In this document: positions 1-12,858 of the stretch, piece by piece | Layout of the letters: each line of letters begins with the position of its first letter | How positions within the stretch are numbered: the stretch's first letter is position 1 | Assembly: GCA_003342815.1 (NCBI GenBank) | Contig: PTEX01000032.1 | Span: forward strand, 1,363,882 to 1,427,881 | DNA from: Eudromia elegans | Lineage: Eukaryota; Chordata; Aves; Tinamiformes; Tinamidae | Reading direction: 5' to 3' | Length of the DNA: 64,000 nt | The notes under the pieces: generated by a model | Seen by the model: only the letters and a program-made list of their open reading frames with translations | Database searches by the model: none | What the model was told of the DNA's origin: nothing | Position numbers and translations under genes: made by a program

Positions 1-3000
1 CAGTTCTTAGACCCCAGATCATGCTACTACAATACTATAAAGCCTCAGCAGCTACCAAAACCAACAGCTAAATACAGTTCCCCAATCTAATACAGTGAAC
101 TTGGATTTCTCTTGTGTAACATTTGGAGCGATAAGCAAAGAATAGGATCTTAAGTCCATGTCTTTGCACTTCAGTATGAATTGACCTTAAAGGCTAAAGC
201 TCTTCAATTCCAGATAATTATCCTTTCCTTTAAGGAAAGTTAAACAAAACAATCAATTTGACACTGGAGATGATCAGCATTCTAAAGCTGTAATCTAAAC
301 AGATGCCAGATCTAAGCTTCAAATAACTGCCGCAGTCTCTGCTTTTGCCCTCAAACAAATGAGTTTTAAATATCTATCTTCAGAAATACAAATCTTTGGT
401 ATTCCTATGCAAAATCAAAGTAGAAGATGGTTATTTTAGCTGAGGGTTCCATTCCATAATAGTTGTCTACTGAGAGAAAACACTAGAGAGCAAGAGAGGC
501 AGCAAGCTGTGTTAAGGCTGAATTAAAAATTTTGTAATTGAATAGTAATTAGAAAATAATAGCATCCATCCCACATTATAACTAGACCTCTACCTACATC
601 CAGAAGATATCACTTTACCAAGTTTTAATTACGTTGCTTATTAGCAGATTTGCATGTGCAAAGCTGTTTGTAAAATGATGATTTGCAACAGAATCAGCAG
701 TCTCAGGATGTCCAGAATTGCTTGCAAAACCGTTGAAATCGCAACAACATTTTCTGCCTTAATCTCCATTCTTTGCTTCACTACCTTTAGTAATTGAATG
801 CAACACCAGCAGAAATACTAACCTTGAAAACTGCTAGAAGTGGAAATCTGGGCATGTATGTGGCCAGTTCAGCTTTATCTTTCTTGATGCAACCATTTAC
901 TAAGCTGCTGCTATCCCCGTCAGTCAGGGGATTTTAGCAGATAGTGCTGGCCAAATACTAGAAGAGCCTTTGCTGCTGGGCAAATCCCCTGCTTTGCCCA
1001 AACATGAGCCAGTGTGCCAGAACCTTTGGCTAAGAAGGTGTGACAGTAGCTGTGCCAAGCTCTTCTCAGCAGAGGGGAGGAATTAGGGATGCATATGGAG
1101 TTTTCATATACAACTATAATTCCAGTTTTCTACAGGTTAGGAAAAAGGCCTAAGGAAAAAATGTTCTCGTGCAGAAGTCCATGAAAAACAAGAGCAGCCA
1201 GGCCCTACAGAATCCCTTGTCCCTCAGCACAGCTCCAAGCCATATGATACTGACGGAGCATAATATCTTGATCAGTAATTTTTTTAACCTGAGCTTTCAC
1301 TTTTACTCAAAACAGATTTCTTGCCAGTTGGTTTTAATGTGATTTTAATTGCTGTTACAAGTGGATGCCTGCCAAAGACATTTAAAATGCTTCTTACCTT
1401 TGCAGGAATTGGGGGAAAAAAATCAAGAGGAAATGTGAAAGTGCCCAGAGAATTCCTTCCTCTCAGCCCATATGCGTTCATACATTTCAAAAGACAAATG
1501 ACAAGGTTTTGTTGTCACCAGAAAGATGTTTTCTGTGAAATGTGACCCAGTGATCATTGATAGAGATATGTCTCTATATATACTGCTGATCTTACTCCAC
1601 CTCTTGCATTGTAAAACTGTATCATTCAGGCAGCAAAGAATTGCTGCCCACTTTACAAGCTTGAGAAAATCAACTTTTCAGTGCTTTCCTGGCAGATTTG
1701 ACCTGTCTTTTAGATGTAACTCTGTAGTAGAAATAGAGCATCCAGTTTCCTCCCCAGCCACTTGCATTGAGTTACAGAAGGTTTGTTCCAGCCCTCAAAC
1801 CTACCTGCTTTAGAGCCAAGTTTTATTTCAAATGACCAAAAAAATAAGAAAAACCCAAAGCAGCAAAAATTAGACAGAAGGACGTACAGACTTCATCATA
1901 CTGGTTATCATAGAAATATGCAGTGTCTGCAGGTGCTTGGGTACTTGCTGCTTCTTATTCAAATTATCTAGAGCCAAGTGATAAGAAACAGCAGCAGCAG
2001 CTGTTGCAGTCAGGCTATAAATGAATCATGGTTTTCAGTGAGAAGTCATTTGTGGTATCAAACTATGCAATATATCTAGAGGACAGAGGTTTTCAGATCA
2101 TATTTCTTAATAAAAGTTTCAAGACAAGCCATGGGAACATGTAACATACAGTTATTTTTGTTTCCTTCTATATATTCTCATGATAACAGTGGTTTGGTCC
2201 CAATCCAGAAGCTTTCTTGCTCATTTGTCCAACAAGATGTCCATCACAGCTAATGATAGTTTTGACTAGAACAAACATTTCACATCTCACATGGGAAGAA
2301 ATAGTCAAATGTGTTGGTGTAGGAAGCAAAAATCCTTCCCTGCCACAAAAAAAAGCGGCATCCAGCTCAGGGCTAACTTGCAACTAAATAGAAACCAGCA
2401 CTTGGAAAAAGGCACTTTGTGCAAAAGGAAAAATCACAGATGCAATTAATTCATCTGAATAGGACCAGGAGTTTCTCTATTTTCTTACTGCAGAGATTCA
2501 AGCATGCTTTGCACTGGAGTACACACATTTGCCCAGCATTGCTTGGTGTCACACAGCTATTCAAGCGCTCATGAACTGAGCAGCCTTGTCACATGCCACT
2601 GTCCACCAAGCTTCTGGCTTTCTCACCACCCTATCACATTTCTCTGGAGCATTTTAGATCCAGGGGGAAGAGGGATCACCTGCTTGTTCCTGGTCTCCAA
2701 AGCATTGCTTCAGGAAAAGAAGCTCCTGTCACTTACTAGGAGCATCATCTTTATCTCCACTCTCACCTTCCCTCGACATACAAAAAAATGGACATTTCCT
2801 TGATATAAAAGAGCTGCTTCCATCTCTCCCCAGCTCATCCATCTTACCTTGGCCAAAAGCAGCAGCATCAGCCTAGAGTTGGTTTCACTTACAGATTCTC
2901 AATACATCTGCTATATTGTCATGATCCCTCAAACTCAGTCCTAGTCACAAGTAGCATTCACCTGGGGCTAAGACAGCTCCTTAGTGGTTAAAAGGCACTA

Positions 3001-6000
3001 CCTTTTTAGCATGATTTTCTGATTGCTTCTCAATTTTGTATTTACCAGTCTAATTCCTGTGCCTGCCGTAGCAGTTGGTCTTGTTCTTACACTTTATGTG
3101 TAGATGAGCACATCTGTAGCATTATCTTCAGAGACAGTGGCTCAATGGATTTAATCCATGATGGACAGTAGGAAATGAATGAGCTCCCTGAAAACTGGGA
3201 GTCTGGCACAGTCCTCCAGGCTGCAGGAAGCCCCTAGATATCATCCAGACCATTCCCCAAGCCAGCAACATTCCTGATCACAGCTTTGCCCTTTGAGACA
3301 TCTAACTTTCCTCATGCTTCAATGCAGAACATTTCCTTGTTCCAGTCCTAAATTTTCAGCATGGCAACTGGCACCAGCCTAGTCCAGCTCTGTCTGGCTT
3401 TCAGTCCCTTGACTGCAAAATGCAGATATCCCCTGCATATCCGAGAAGTTCAGACTCCAATTGGGAACCATTAAATACTTTCAGTGGATCGTCACAGTAA
3501 TGCCCTCCAAGTCTCATCCAAATGGGATCATATCAGCCTGCTTCCCTGGAATGTCACAAAGCTTCTCATTAAAGTATTATGTGCTCTGAAGCACTTGTAA
3601 ACAAGTGCTCCTAGCCAAGAATCATAAATTTGTTTTAAAAAGTTAAGCCTTATTTGAAGAGTTTCAGAATTTGAAGCTCAGTTTTCAAGCTAGTCAACCA
3701 TTTTAGCCACCATTGCTTTTCTTTGGTAATAAACCAGTCTGGTTGGGGGAGGATTTTTTAAGGCATAAAAAGACCAAAAAAAAAAAAGGAGCTTTTTCTA
3801 AACGCTTCTCCATTATGCCAATATGACAAGAGGTTTGGTCTGTAGGAAGCTGAAGGCAATGGCTTTCTTTCCTAGCAACCATCATTTCCTATTTGCTTTC
3901 TTCTCAAGCAAACAGCCCTGGAAAGGGTAAGAAAACACTCTCTCCAGGGACAGTTCCATCCCTTAGTAACTCTCCCAGGCACCAAACCTAGCACAGCAAT
4001 GGCTCCCAAAGGCGGCTTAAAGGGTCACGGTCATGAGAAAGAACAAGGTGTTCAGAAGGAGAGGGAAGAATCCTTCCAAGGCATGGGAAGGAAATATAAA
4101 TAGCAGCAGCTGCATCTTTGAAAGAGCTGAGACTTACAAGTCTCATTCCTGCATTCCACATGCAGCCTGGACAGACCAGCTTGTGGGATCAAGTCTGGCC
4201 AACACCAGTTTGCAAGCACACACCTCCAATTCCCTTCTTTCCAAGAGCAACATGGCAGCTTTGAAACCAAGCTACAAGAAACTAGTCAGCAGCATAACTG
4301 GAAAAGGATTCAAACCTGTTCAGGGGTAGAATAAATTGCTTAAATACAAGGATAGACTTTACATTTGAACTGAGATAACATGGGAGCAGTCATAGCTGCT
4401 ACCACCGTCACCTCTATCAAAGGAGACTGTGTACCACTTCCCAAAGTTAGTCCCAAAGTTAAAACAAGACTTCCAAACATCACACTCCTGGACCTACAGG
4501 GCACCCACAGCATTTGTAGGTGTGGGTCAAGTAGAAGCTCCAGCTTCCTGCCAAGTCAACAGAACTCCCCACTGCCAAGGAACATCATGTTGCAAGGGCT
4601 CTAGGTCCCATGCCAGCACTTCACATAGATAACGAGAGGAATTTCCACCAGCCACAAGGAAGTTCAAGGACAACAAGGTCCCATCAGCTCTAATTCAGCT
4701 CTTGTGACTGTGCAGGACAGCCTCTTGGGACTCAAGTGCACACTATCAGTTAACAGGTCTGGCACCAAAGTTAAGTCTTTCCCCGAATCAAGACAAAAAT
4801 GAAGAAGCCTTTAAATTCTCACCAGGCTCACATAAATGCTTCCTCTTCCTCATAAAATATTTATGTTAATACACAGCATGAATAATTAAGCTCTTGATTT
4901 CTTTGAAGAATCTAACTTTATTGAGTATTATAGAGCATAACACATTATTTGGATAGTAGAGAAAAATAAATGCTTTTGCCTCTTAACCTTGTCTAATAGG
5001 CAGCCTTAAGAAAGCCAAAGCACAATAATTGCAACAATGGCAGCTTGCCCAAGCTAAGCTTTAATGAAAATATAATAAGGAAAAAGGCCTTTTTAACTTA
5101 TGTTTTGAGATTTGTTCATCCTAAAAAAATAATCAAATGTAGTTTTTCCTCTCCTCAGTACAAATATCCCCACTCAACTTTTTTTTTTAAAAAACAACCT
5201 CTTTCTTGCACTCAGCTTTGCTAGAGTCCCCACAAAGACCAATTCAGGTTCAGTTCACAACCTAAGCCTCACAATTTAAAACTGGCCAAATACAGTTGAT
5301 GGGGGAGAAGGGGAAGACCATGGGCAGGAACCCACTGTGTTTCCTGTTCTTTCCCTCCAGATTCCTGAACTCAGGTTGCCTACCACTAGACTCCCAAGCC
5401 TATTTTCCTGACCAGAAGAGACCTAAAAATAAACATGAGATGAGCACTGCCCCGGGCTTGGCTAGCAACCAGAAGCTCTTCCACAGACTTTCCCAAGCAC
5501 TTGGTACGCTGCCAGGGACACGGCGGCAGAAAGGACCACGGATTTTATGGTGACTCAGGTGAGTCCAGAGCTCTACAACTGGCTGACCACAGAGATCCCA
5601 CAACCAGGAAGTCTTCAGAGCAACAGCTATTCATCTGCAGCCTCCAACTCCCCATGTTCCTAGGGCTCTTGTCCTAAACTCTTGGAAACAGGTTCTTTTA
5701 GGACTATATTCTGAGCACGGAAGTCCTCCAGGTCCCAGTGACAGGGCAGTGCAGAGGGGCCAGCATCTAAGGCTCTGGTTCTCTGCCTGTGAAATCACCA
5801 AACAATCTATTTGCCTGAACCAGGCTCTAATAAACACCAGACATATGAATTCACGTCACATTTTAGAAGCCAACCATGGTCCTGAAAAGCAATTAAAGTA
5901 CGCTCATATCTTGCTGAATAATGAAACACAGCAAATTACATAATTACATATTTCATTTCACAGTAGCTGTGATGCTGTCTCTAAAACATTTACCCCAATG

Positions 6001-7856
6001 GGGTCTGTATAATCTATACAGAAATCAATCTAAAGTGAGTTAAAAGGAACAGAGACTTAGTTTAGCTGATGAACTGAAGCAGTGGATTACATTATAGAGT
6101 TGTAATTGTGACAACTGATAAAATGTTCTTTTTGAACACAAGTTATGCTTCAGTTCCAAAAGGTTTAAGGGATAATCATCTGTGTAATTGTCCTAATTAT
6201 ATAATTATATTGCAGAATCCCAAGGACAGAAATAATGTTTATCTAATTGTACCTCTTCACCAAAAGAGAACTGCAGCACAGCCTGTTTTGTGATCATAAA
6301 GCAAATACGAAAGACAAAACAGAAGACAAGAACAGAAGCACAATCTTCAGACTTGACACCTCTGGTCCCCTGCTCCAACTTCTAGCCAGGATCCACTCTT
6401 CAAGCCATCACAAAACAGAAAACCAAACATCAATATCAACTACTCATTAAAAAGCACTGAGAAGAGAGGTTAAAGGAAGGCTTTTAGCATCCATCATATA
6501 AAAGAATCACAGTGTGTTTTATATGTAAAAAGTTTGGCAAATAGACTTGTGCACAAGGATAGGCAAGAAGAGCTGGATAACTTTGTAATGACTACAGCAA
6601 ATATGGACTTCAAGATTCAAAGAGTATCTTTGAGCTCAGCTTTAAATTTGTCTTTGTTGCTGAGCTATTTATCAATCTAACGTTCCTGTGAAGCACAAAG
6701 CCTATTAGACATATCATTAAAGTATTTAGTGATCAGACCAAGATAGTGATACAGTGCACTAAACCTCCACATACTCAGAGATGTTATCTGCTGCCATCTC
6801 CTTTGGAGTTACTTAAGTGTCTTAATGAAATCCCATCTGGCAGTGATGCAAAAATATGGATGTATTTATGCATAACATAGAAATAGCCCATTTCATTAGA
6901 AGCTGAAAGGTTTAATGGCGAAGATTAATCTCACTGTTTAATAGAGGCAAACCTTTCTCAGTGAAAGCTCTGTGATTTCAGGCAATTGTGCCAGGGATTC
7001 ATTCGACCTGAAAGGCTTAATGTTGAACTTCTAATGCAACTACCCAGTACGAAAGTCACAATTATAACCAAGTCACAGATGCATTTTCAGACTGAAACAC
7101 CTTTAGAAATTACTATCTAAAGTCCATCCCACGTGCAACCCAGCCTATAACAAGCATTGGATGCAGCAGGCTCAGATTACAGCAGTTTCCAAGGTGAAAT
7201 TTTTCTTACTCTGAAGGCTGATTACCATACACCCTGGAGCATGAGGATTGAAAGACCATGTAATTACCATCCTAGCCATTATCACTGGCTGCGCTATTCA
7301 GTCCAGCTCTCTCTCCTAACAGCGGTCACTTGAACATAACAGGAATGCTCCAAATGACACAGTTCCACCAACATGCACCCAGGCAATCAACTCATTAACA
7401 GCTCTCACAAGGTGTCTCCCAGAACAGGACTATAAGGACAGTTCTTTGCTTTCCAGAATTCTAGGAGCAGAGAACAGGACTGGTGCACAGCCAGCACCAG
7501 GACTTGTCTTGCTGTTCATCCTCATACCAATTTCCTAAGCACACTGAGAACGGGAAAGCTTCATTTACCTGTACTACCAACACCCTAAATGCTCTTTTCC
7601 AGTTCAATCCTGGACATATGCCAAAAATAAAGGTTTCATTCCTGAGAATAGAGGAAAAAGCACTTCTATAGCAGCTAATGCAAAGGTCATTACACTCTCC
7701 AGTCACTAGCCCACAAAGCATAACTCTTGCATTCCCCAGTTTCACTACATGATGGTTCCTCAGGAGATGTAAAACCAGCCCGGCACGGCCATAGGATTGC
7801 TCACATACCTGAGCAGCACTTCTCCTGCTGCTGTCCCGCTCTTGGTGGCAACTTCT
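1..7856. other. non-coding stretch, no gene recognised
   Basis: I see no exon, RNA gene or clear transposon in this AT-leaning stretch. The open frames are short, lack recognisable domains and have no consistent splice signals. A POU-type octamer ATTTGCAT is present at 648-655, which may be chance. If the polyQ exon that follows belongs to a + strand gene, its earlier introns and exons should lie here or further left. Exons shorter than about 60 codons could have escaped me. Confidence 0.6.
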
Positions 7857-7946
7857 CAGCAGCACCTTGAGCAGCAGCAGCAGCAGCACCTTGAGCAGCA
7901 GCAGCACCTTGAGCAGCAGCAGCACCTTGAGCAGCAGCAGCACCTT

Positions 7947-8039
<93 letters not shown>
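7857..8039 (+). repeat. CAG trinucleotide / HLEQQQ minisatellite ending in (CAG)30
   Basis: The tract reads as two CAG codons, then five blocks that each start CAC CTT GAG (His-Leu-Glu). The blocks carry 5, 3, 3, 3 and finally 30 CAG codons. The middle copies form an 18-bp unit. The last run, 7950-8039, is 90 bp of pure CAG with no CAA interruption, a structure prone to length change. On the + strand the frame gives polyglutamine. The other five frames stay open only because of the repeat and give polyalanine, polyserine, polyleucine or polycysteine. Confidence 0.97.
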
Positions 8040-8040
<1 letters not shown>

Positions 8041-8303
8041 TCTCCAGATACTTCCCACCAGCAGCTGGGGGAGAATGGTCTTTCCCAGGCAGATTTAAGC
8101 TCTTGCCGACCAATGGCCCCACCCTGGCCCAGGTGAAGCTCGTTAGCCCATCAGTGGCCCCTCTGGGCCTTGGCAGCTGTGGGCTGAGCGCTTCTGTTGC
8201 CTTCCTACCCAGCACCACTTTGGGAGGTGTTCAGAGGATGCTGCTAAGCCCCAATGTCCTTCAGCAGGGCCTGATACAACCGGTTTATTTCATAAACAAC
8301 TAA
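7860..8303 (+). CDS. candidate C-terminal exon of an unrecognised polyglutamine protein
   Basis: The frame is open from just after a stop at 7770 to a TAA at 8301-8303. It has no ATG before the glutamine tract, so it cannot be a complete gene; if coding, it is a terminal exon. A pyrimidine-rich stretch ending TTCTCAG supplies an acceptor, placing the exon start near 7860. The protein is about 44 residues of CAG-encoded glutamine, interrupted by His-Leu-Glu, then 87 unique residues rich in Leu, Ser, Gly, Pro and Val, ending PVYFINN. Codon third positions outside the repeat favour C, G and T, as in real coding sequence. I do not recognise the family. A glutamine-rich C-terminus is typical of transcription factors such as CLOCK and its relatives. 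The short QQQQLSR join recalls the end of CLOCK, but the rest does not match. The gene would converge on MTNR1C. Confidence 0.4.
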
Positions 8304-11300
8304 ATCACTGGTGGGGTGGAAGAGGGGAAATATTCTCTTGAAATCTAGCTATGGATTCCTGAAAGTCTCCAGATTTCCTTGAAGAAGTCAACTCTCTGCT
8401 TTGATCCCAAGCTCTGCTGCTTCTGAGGCAACTCTCCAATTCCGAGCCATTTCAATAACACATCCAGCAGATTTGGTGGCCCTGGCAGAGACCACCAAAA
8501 GCCCGTGTGAGCCCTCAGAGGGGGCAGGTCCGACCTAGAGCACAAGGCCCCATGGTGCTGTGTTGGCCTTGGAGCTCATGGGACTCCTTTCTCAACTCAC
8601 TCCCTCTTGCCAGAGCAGAGGAACTGCCGGCCCCAGCCAGGCCTGGCTGTTTGGGCAGGGAATTGGTCCCGGGATGCTGCACAAAGAGGTCTCGGGCTTT
8701 GCTTCATCCTCTGCCTTGGCACCAAGCCCCGTCCATCATGGTCTATCAGGTGGCTCCTGGGCAAAGAGAGGCACCAAAGGAACCGGGGAGTGCAGAGGGG
8801 AGCTAGGAAACGTCGTGTCCTCTGAAGTGGAAAGCAACCAAGGCCAAGCAACCTGCTCGCCATTTAGAAACTTTTTGCAGCCCGTTTCCAGGGAAATTTG
8901 GAAGTCTTGTTCACAGCAAAGAAGCATAACGCAGAAGGAAAGACATCAAGATTCATTACATGTTATATCTGTAAAATATTCTACATATGGAAAATATGAT
9001 GGGCTTCAACTGGATAGATTTATAATATGGTTTGATGGCTCGGCCTATTTCGGAGGCAATCTAAGCAAGCAGTGACTGTACAGTCTTTGCCACTAATCTA
9101 GAAGAGATTAAAGTTTCCCTGGACTCGTAGAAATTATTTGAGTTAAAAACCTTATCAGGAAACCATCCTTGGGAAATCACATAGAAACATATTTCAATTA
9201 ATGCTTCAGAAGAACCCTTTTTGCTTTGGAAATTGACCCCATACTGTAAATTCTATCTCTGCTGTACAGTGCTTCACTGCTAGCATATGAATAATGGATA
9301 TTATAAACAAGCATAACAGAACGAAAATTCAGATAACAATAGTACGGAGCTTCCATTCACAAATGTAGTTCATGAGCGATTCAGATTTTATGGCTTTTAC
9401 CACCAACAGCTGAATTTGCATATCAGCAGAGAATTCTGGCAAGCCCCTACTCTGCATTTCTGATCTCAGGGCTTTTATGGTAAGAAATATTGCACTAGGC
9501 ACAGTCATTTACATTTTTATAATAAAATTCTAAATGTATGGGCAGGTGCTCTTTATCAACTGAGTTCATGTTATAAATTATAAGCTTTGAAGCAAATATA
9601 TTAGAACAAATATTGATCTCTAAATAGTCATCACGAGTGAGATTTTATCCTTGCTGCTGACTGATTGCAACTCCGTCCTTTAGAGCTGTATTTTATCTCC
9701 CAGCCGCTATCCTTCGTGGCAAGGACGTAAACAAATAACATTATCTCACTTCTGACAGTTCAATTCACTCAATTCCATGTGACTAGAGTAGCAGGTAGGA
9801 GCCAGTGCCAAGACCCTCCAAGATCCCTGCTCTGATTCTCGGACAATTCCGGGCCTGCCGCTGTCATAAAGACAGTTTTCAGTGTGTCACATCACTGAGC
9901 ATCGCAGCATGTGCAATAGAAGCAGCGGGTGAAACAAGCGTGGTGCCTCTTGGAAAACACTTGCACAGCCTTACAATAAACAGCATGCCTCCTCTCTCAA
10001 TAACTTACCTTCTTTGTGTCTTTTCTCTATTCCTAATGTTTTCCAGGAAGAGACAGGAATCCAGCTCTTACAGCACAATTACATGGGAGCTTTGTACGGC
10101 TCAGTTGTGTTTCTGTGTTTATTCTGAAGCATTTTTGAATTTTACAAGTCCACAGTTCTTCACTGAGGGCTGGAGGCAATGCAATGCAAGATGCTCTATG
10201 CTGCATCTGTTAGAGTAAGATAACCACATACCAATAAGATGCAAGCACTCCTTGGTTTTCATGTGATAGTTTCCCTGTGTTTGCTTTAATGCTGCAATGG
10301 AACACTGCATTTCTTTCACTGGAAGTCAACAAGAGCTTGTTGGACAAGGACAGCAGCAATTTTTGCATTGCTTCCCAGGAAGGGTAACAGCATCTTTACT
10401 CTCAAATCTGCCCAGCAAGAATCCCAAGTTCCCCAGGCACAGCAGTGCCACGAACGCCAGGAGGAAACGGAGCAGTCATTGCATTTCAAATGATCGTGGA
10501 AGACATTTTAATGACATAAAAGACAGTATTTCTGGGTGGACAGTTTAATAGAAGTTAAAAACTAAATGCCAAATTTCTTTCAGACAGAAAGATCTGCACT
10601 TCTGATAAGTAATTTACTAGTTTAGGACATGTTCATGCTGTTCTTAACTAGACATAACTCTCTTTTAAGACCTGATGATTTAATAACTGTAGCCTAGTTT
10701 TACTTTCAGAAGTATTTTTAATATCCATTTACAGAACGCAATACAAATTGGTAACCGTCCCAAATTTGAAATATTGCTGCTTATAAACAGCACAACTGCT
10801 GCTGTCTACCTTTTAAAATAAAGCAGCAGCCATGCTGGTACTTTTGCAGAACCTCTGCTAGGAGAGGGCAAGAAATGACTGGTAAAAACATGATGCAGGT
10901 AGCATCCAATGAGCCACTGGCTAAAAGAACACCATAAAATAGCCCTTAACACAGCAAAGAGACCACTCGGAGTCGGGAAAAATTCCTTACCTGATGAACA
11001 AGGCTGCAGTGCACACAGGCCATGGGCTCAAAGGTGGACACGAGAAACGGCGGTTCTGTGCCATGCAGCAGGAATTCAGTCTCTATTATAATCCATTCCA
11101 TCTGTCAGTTCTACCTGCTCTGTGGGATTCACCAGCACCCAAGCTGCTTTTTTCACATTTCACGTATTTATTTAAAAAAATAATTTCAGAGAGAAAAAAA
11201 AAAAAAAACAGTAAGCCATCCAATTGCAGATTTATTACAGTTTTGGCAGGTAAAGGGAATGAATCTACTTCATGAACAAAACATAGCCATAGGTAAGTAT

Positions 11301-12852
11301 ACTGAAGAATTCTTACTCAAATGATAAACTGGAAACAGCATACGCAATATAGTTTTATATATTAATATACTGGTTACATTCTTCTTAAATAGATTATACA
11401 ACATTCATTAGCATTATCCAAAAGTATTTCTTCGTGGCAAGAGATTCATCTTCATTTATGGCAACACAGTTTCTCTGTCAGTTAATATCCGCTATGACAA
11501 CTTGAGGATTTTGGGCTAGAATCAGTATTTACCACCACCAGGTTAAATCCAGAGTGATTAAAAACTAGCTTCTAGGAGAATGCTACTTCCAAGACTTAAG
11601 GTCAGACGAGCAACTGGCAAAACTGGCAGAGTGATGGTTAGGCTGTGGGATCTCCTTCGAAACCTGATTTTAGATTAAAGCTGGATTCCCATGGGGAAAA
11701 ACACTGACTCTGCTCAGGATCCCCAGTTTAAGACACACTTCCCTTTTTTTTTTTTTCTGTAAACAAATATTAACAAAATAAACTCTCTGTACCCTGTTAA
11801 CCATTTCTTAACATAAAAACACGGAATTACTCGGAGTAGTAGAGAATTCAGTATAAAATCATCCTACTCTAAGCACCGTCAGTATCAAAGTGCTAGCAAA
11901 TGGCACAGTGTTTTCTCTTTGCAGCCAAATTCCCTGCTTTTTATGCTTCATATTGCAAATCTCAGCTCCAGCAGAACTTTGCTCAAGACTCCAACCGCGG
12001 CAGCTAAACCGATTATCCAAGCTCCGTGTTTGCTCTCAGCAGCCTTATCTTCCACCGGGATGCCCCAAAGGGCCTCCCAAGTGGCTGCTCTACAACACGT
12101 GTGCTGGGTTGGGCCCCCACGCCAGTGCTGCAGGTACCCAGCATGTCCCCAGCAAAGTTCTTGGCACAGTCGGGTCGGAAGAGCAGCCAAAAACGTGCAA
12201 ATCCCTCCTCACGTTGCATAGTTGGGTTCGGCAGTGCCTCTCCCTGACCCTTCAAGGGGATGCCCTACCGTGCTCTCATAGCGGCTGCTCCTCTGCCCAC
12301 CAGGCTCCAGCGGAGCCCCCCATAACTTGCCTCTTTGGGACCTCTTTGGCTTATTCGGCTTGGTTCAGACGATGACTGGCTCTTACTTTGGAGTCTGAAT
12401 GAGAAATAGTGCAAATTCAAGCTTAAAGAGTAAAAACAAAAGACCACGCTACCGTCACTGAACATTCAGTTAAAAAGACAGAATCCATGAGATGAAATCC
12501 CCATCATGGGAGAACTGGAGACATTTGGCAAATCCGTTAAGAATTCTTCATGATTGTCTTCAAGGAGCATATCTGGCTTCCCTTGGTGCTAGACACAGTG
12601 ATTTGCTAACATGATTCTACTTAACAGCCTTGTGGCTAATTGCAGACTAGTTTGAGCACTAGTCGCAGCACATACAGACACTTCCCTGGCACTACTGAAA
12701 AAAACCCTCCCCATAGCTATGGATTCCTTAGTGCTTTTTATATCCAAGTTAGTCTCAGATTGTTTTTTGTTTGCTCAGAAGGGTGTGAATTCATCCAGAC
12801 TGGTTTTGCTCTAAGGGAAGCGGACCACATTATTTGTGAGGGTCAAGATACC
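8304..12852. other. non-coding stretch downstream of the polyQ exon
   Basis: If the polyQ exon is real, the first part is its 3' UTR, up to a poly(A) signal at 9107 or 9521. Beyond that I see no gene. The region from about 9100 to 9700 is AT-rich with a POU octamer ATTTGCAT at 9414-9421. Homopolymer runs occur near 11195 (A) and 11745 (T). The remaining open frames show no domain. Confidence 0.55.
9521..9526 (+). terminator. candidate poly(A) signal AATAAA (+ strand)
   Basis: This is the first canonical AATAAA on the + strand that I found after the polyQ stop codon, about 1.2 kb downstream. An ATTAAA variant lies earlier at 9107-9112. Either could end the putative polyQ transcript. In AT-rich DNA such hexamers also arise by chance. 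Confidence 0.25.
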
Positions 12853-12858
12853 TTTATT
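12853..12858 (-). terminator. candidate poly(A) signal for MTNR1C
   Basis: TTTATT on the + strand is AATAAA on the - strand. Reading downstream from the MTNR1C stop, this is the first canonical signal I found, which would give a 3' UTR of about 1.7 kb. No transcript evidence is available and a non-canonical nearer site is possible. Confidence 0.3.

Noticed and set aside
7801-8218. PolyAla, polyLeu, polySer and polyCys frames over the CAG repeat
   Set aside because: These are alternative frames of one trinucleotide repeat. Only the polyQ frame continues into a long unique segment with coding-like codons and a clean stop.
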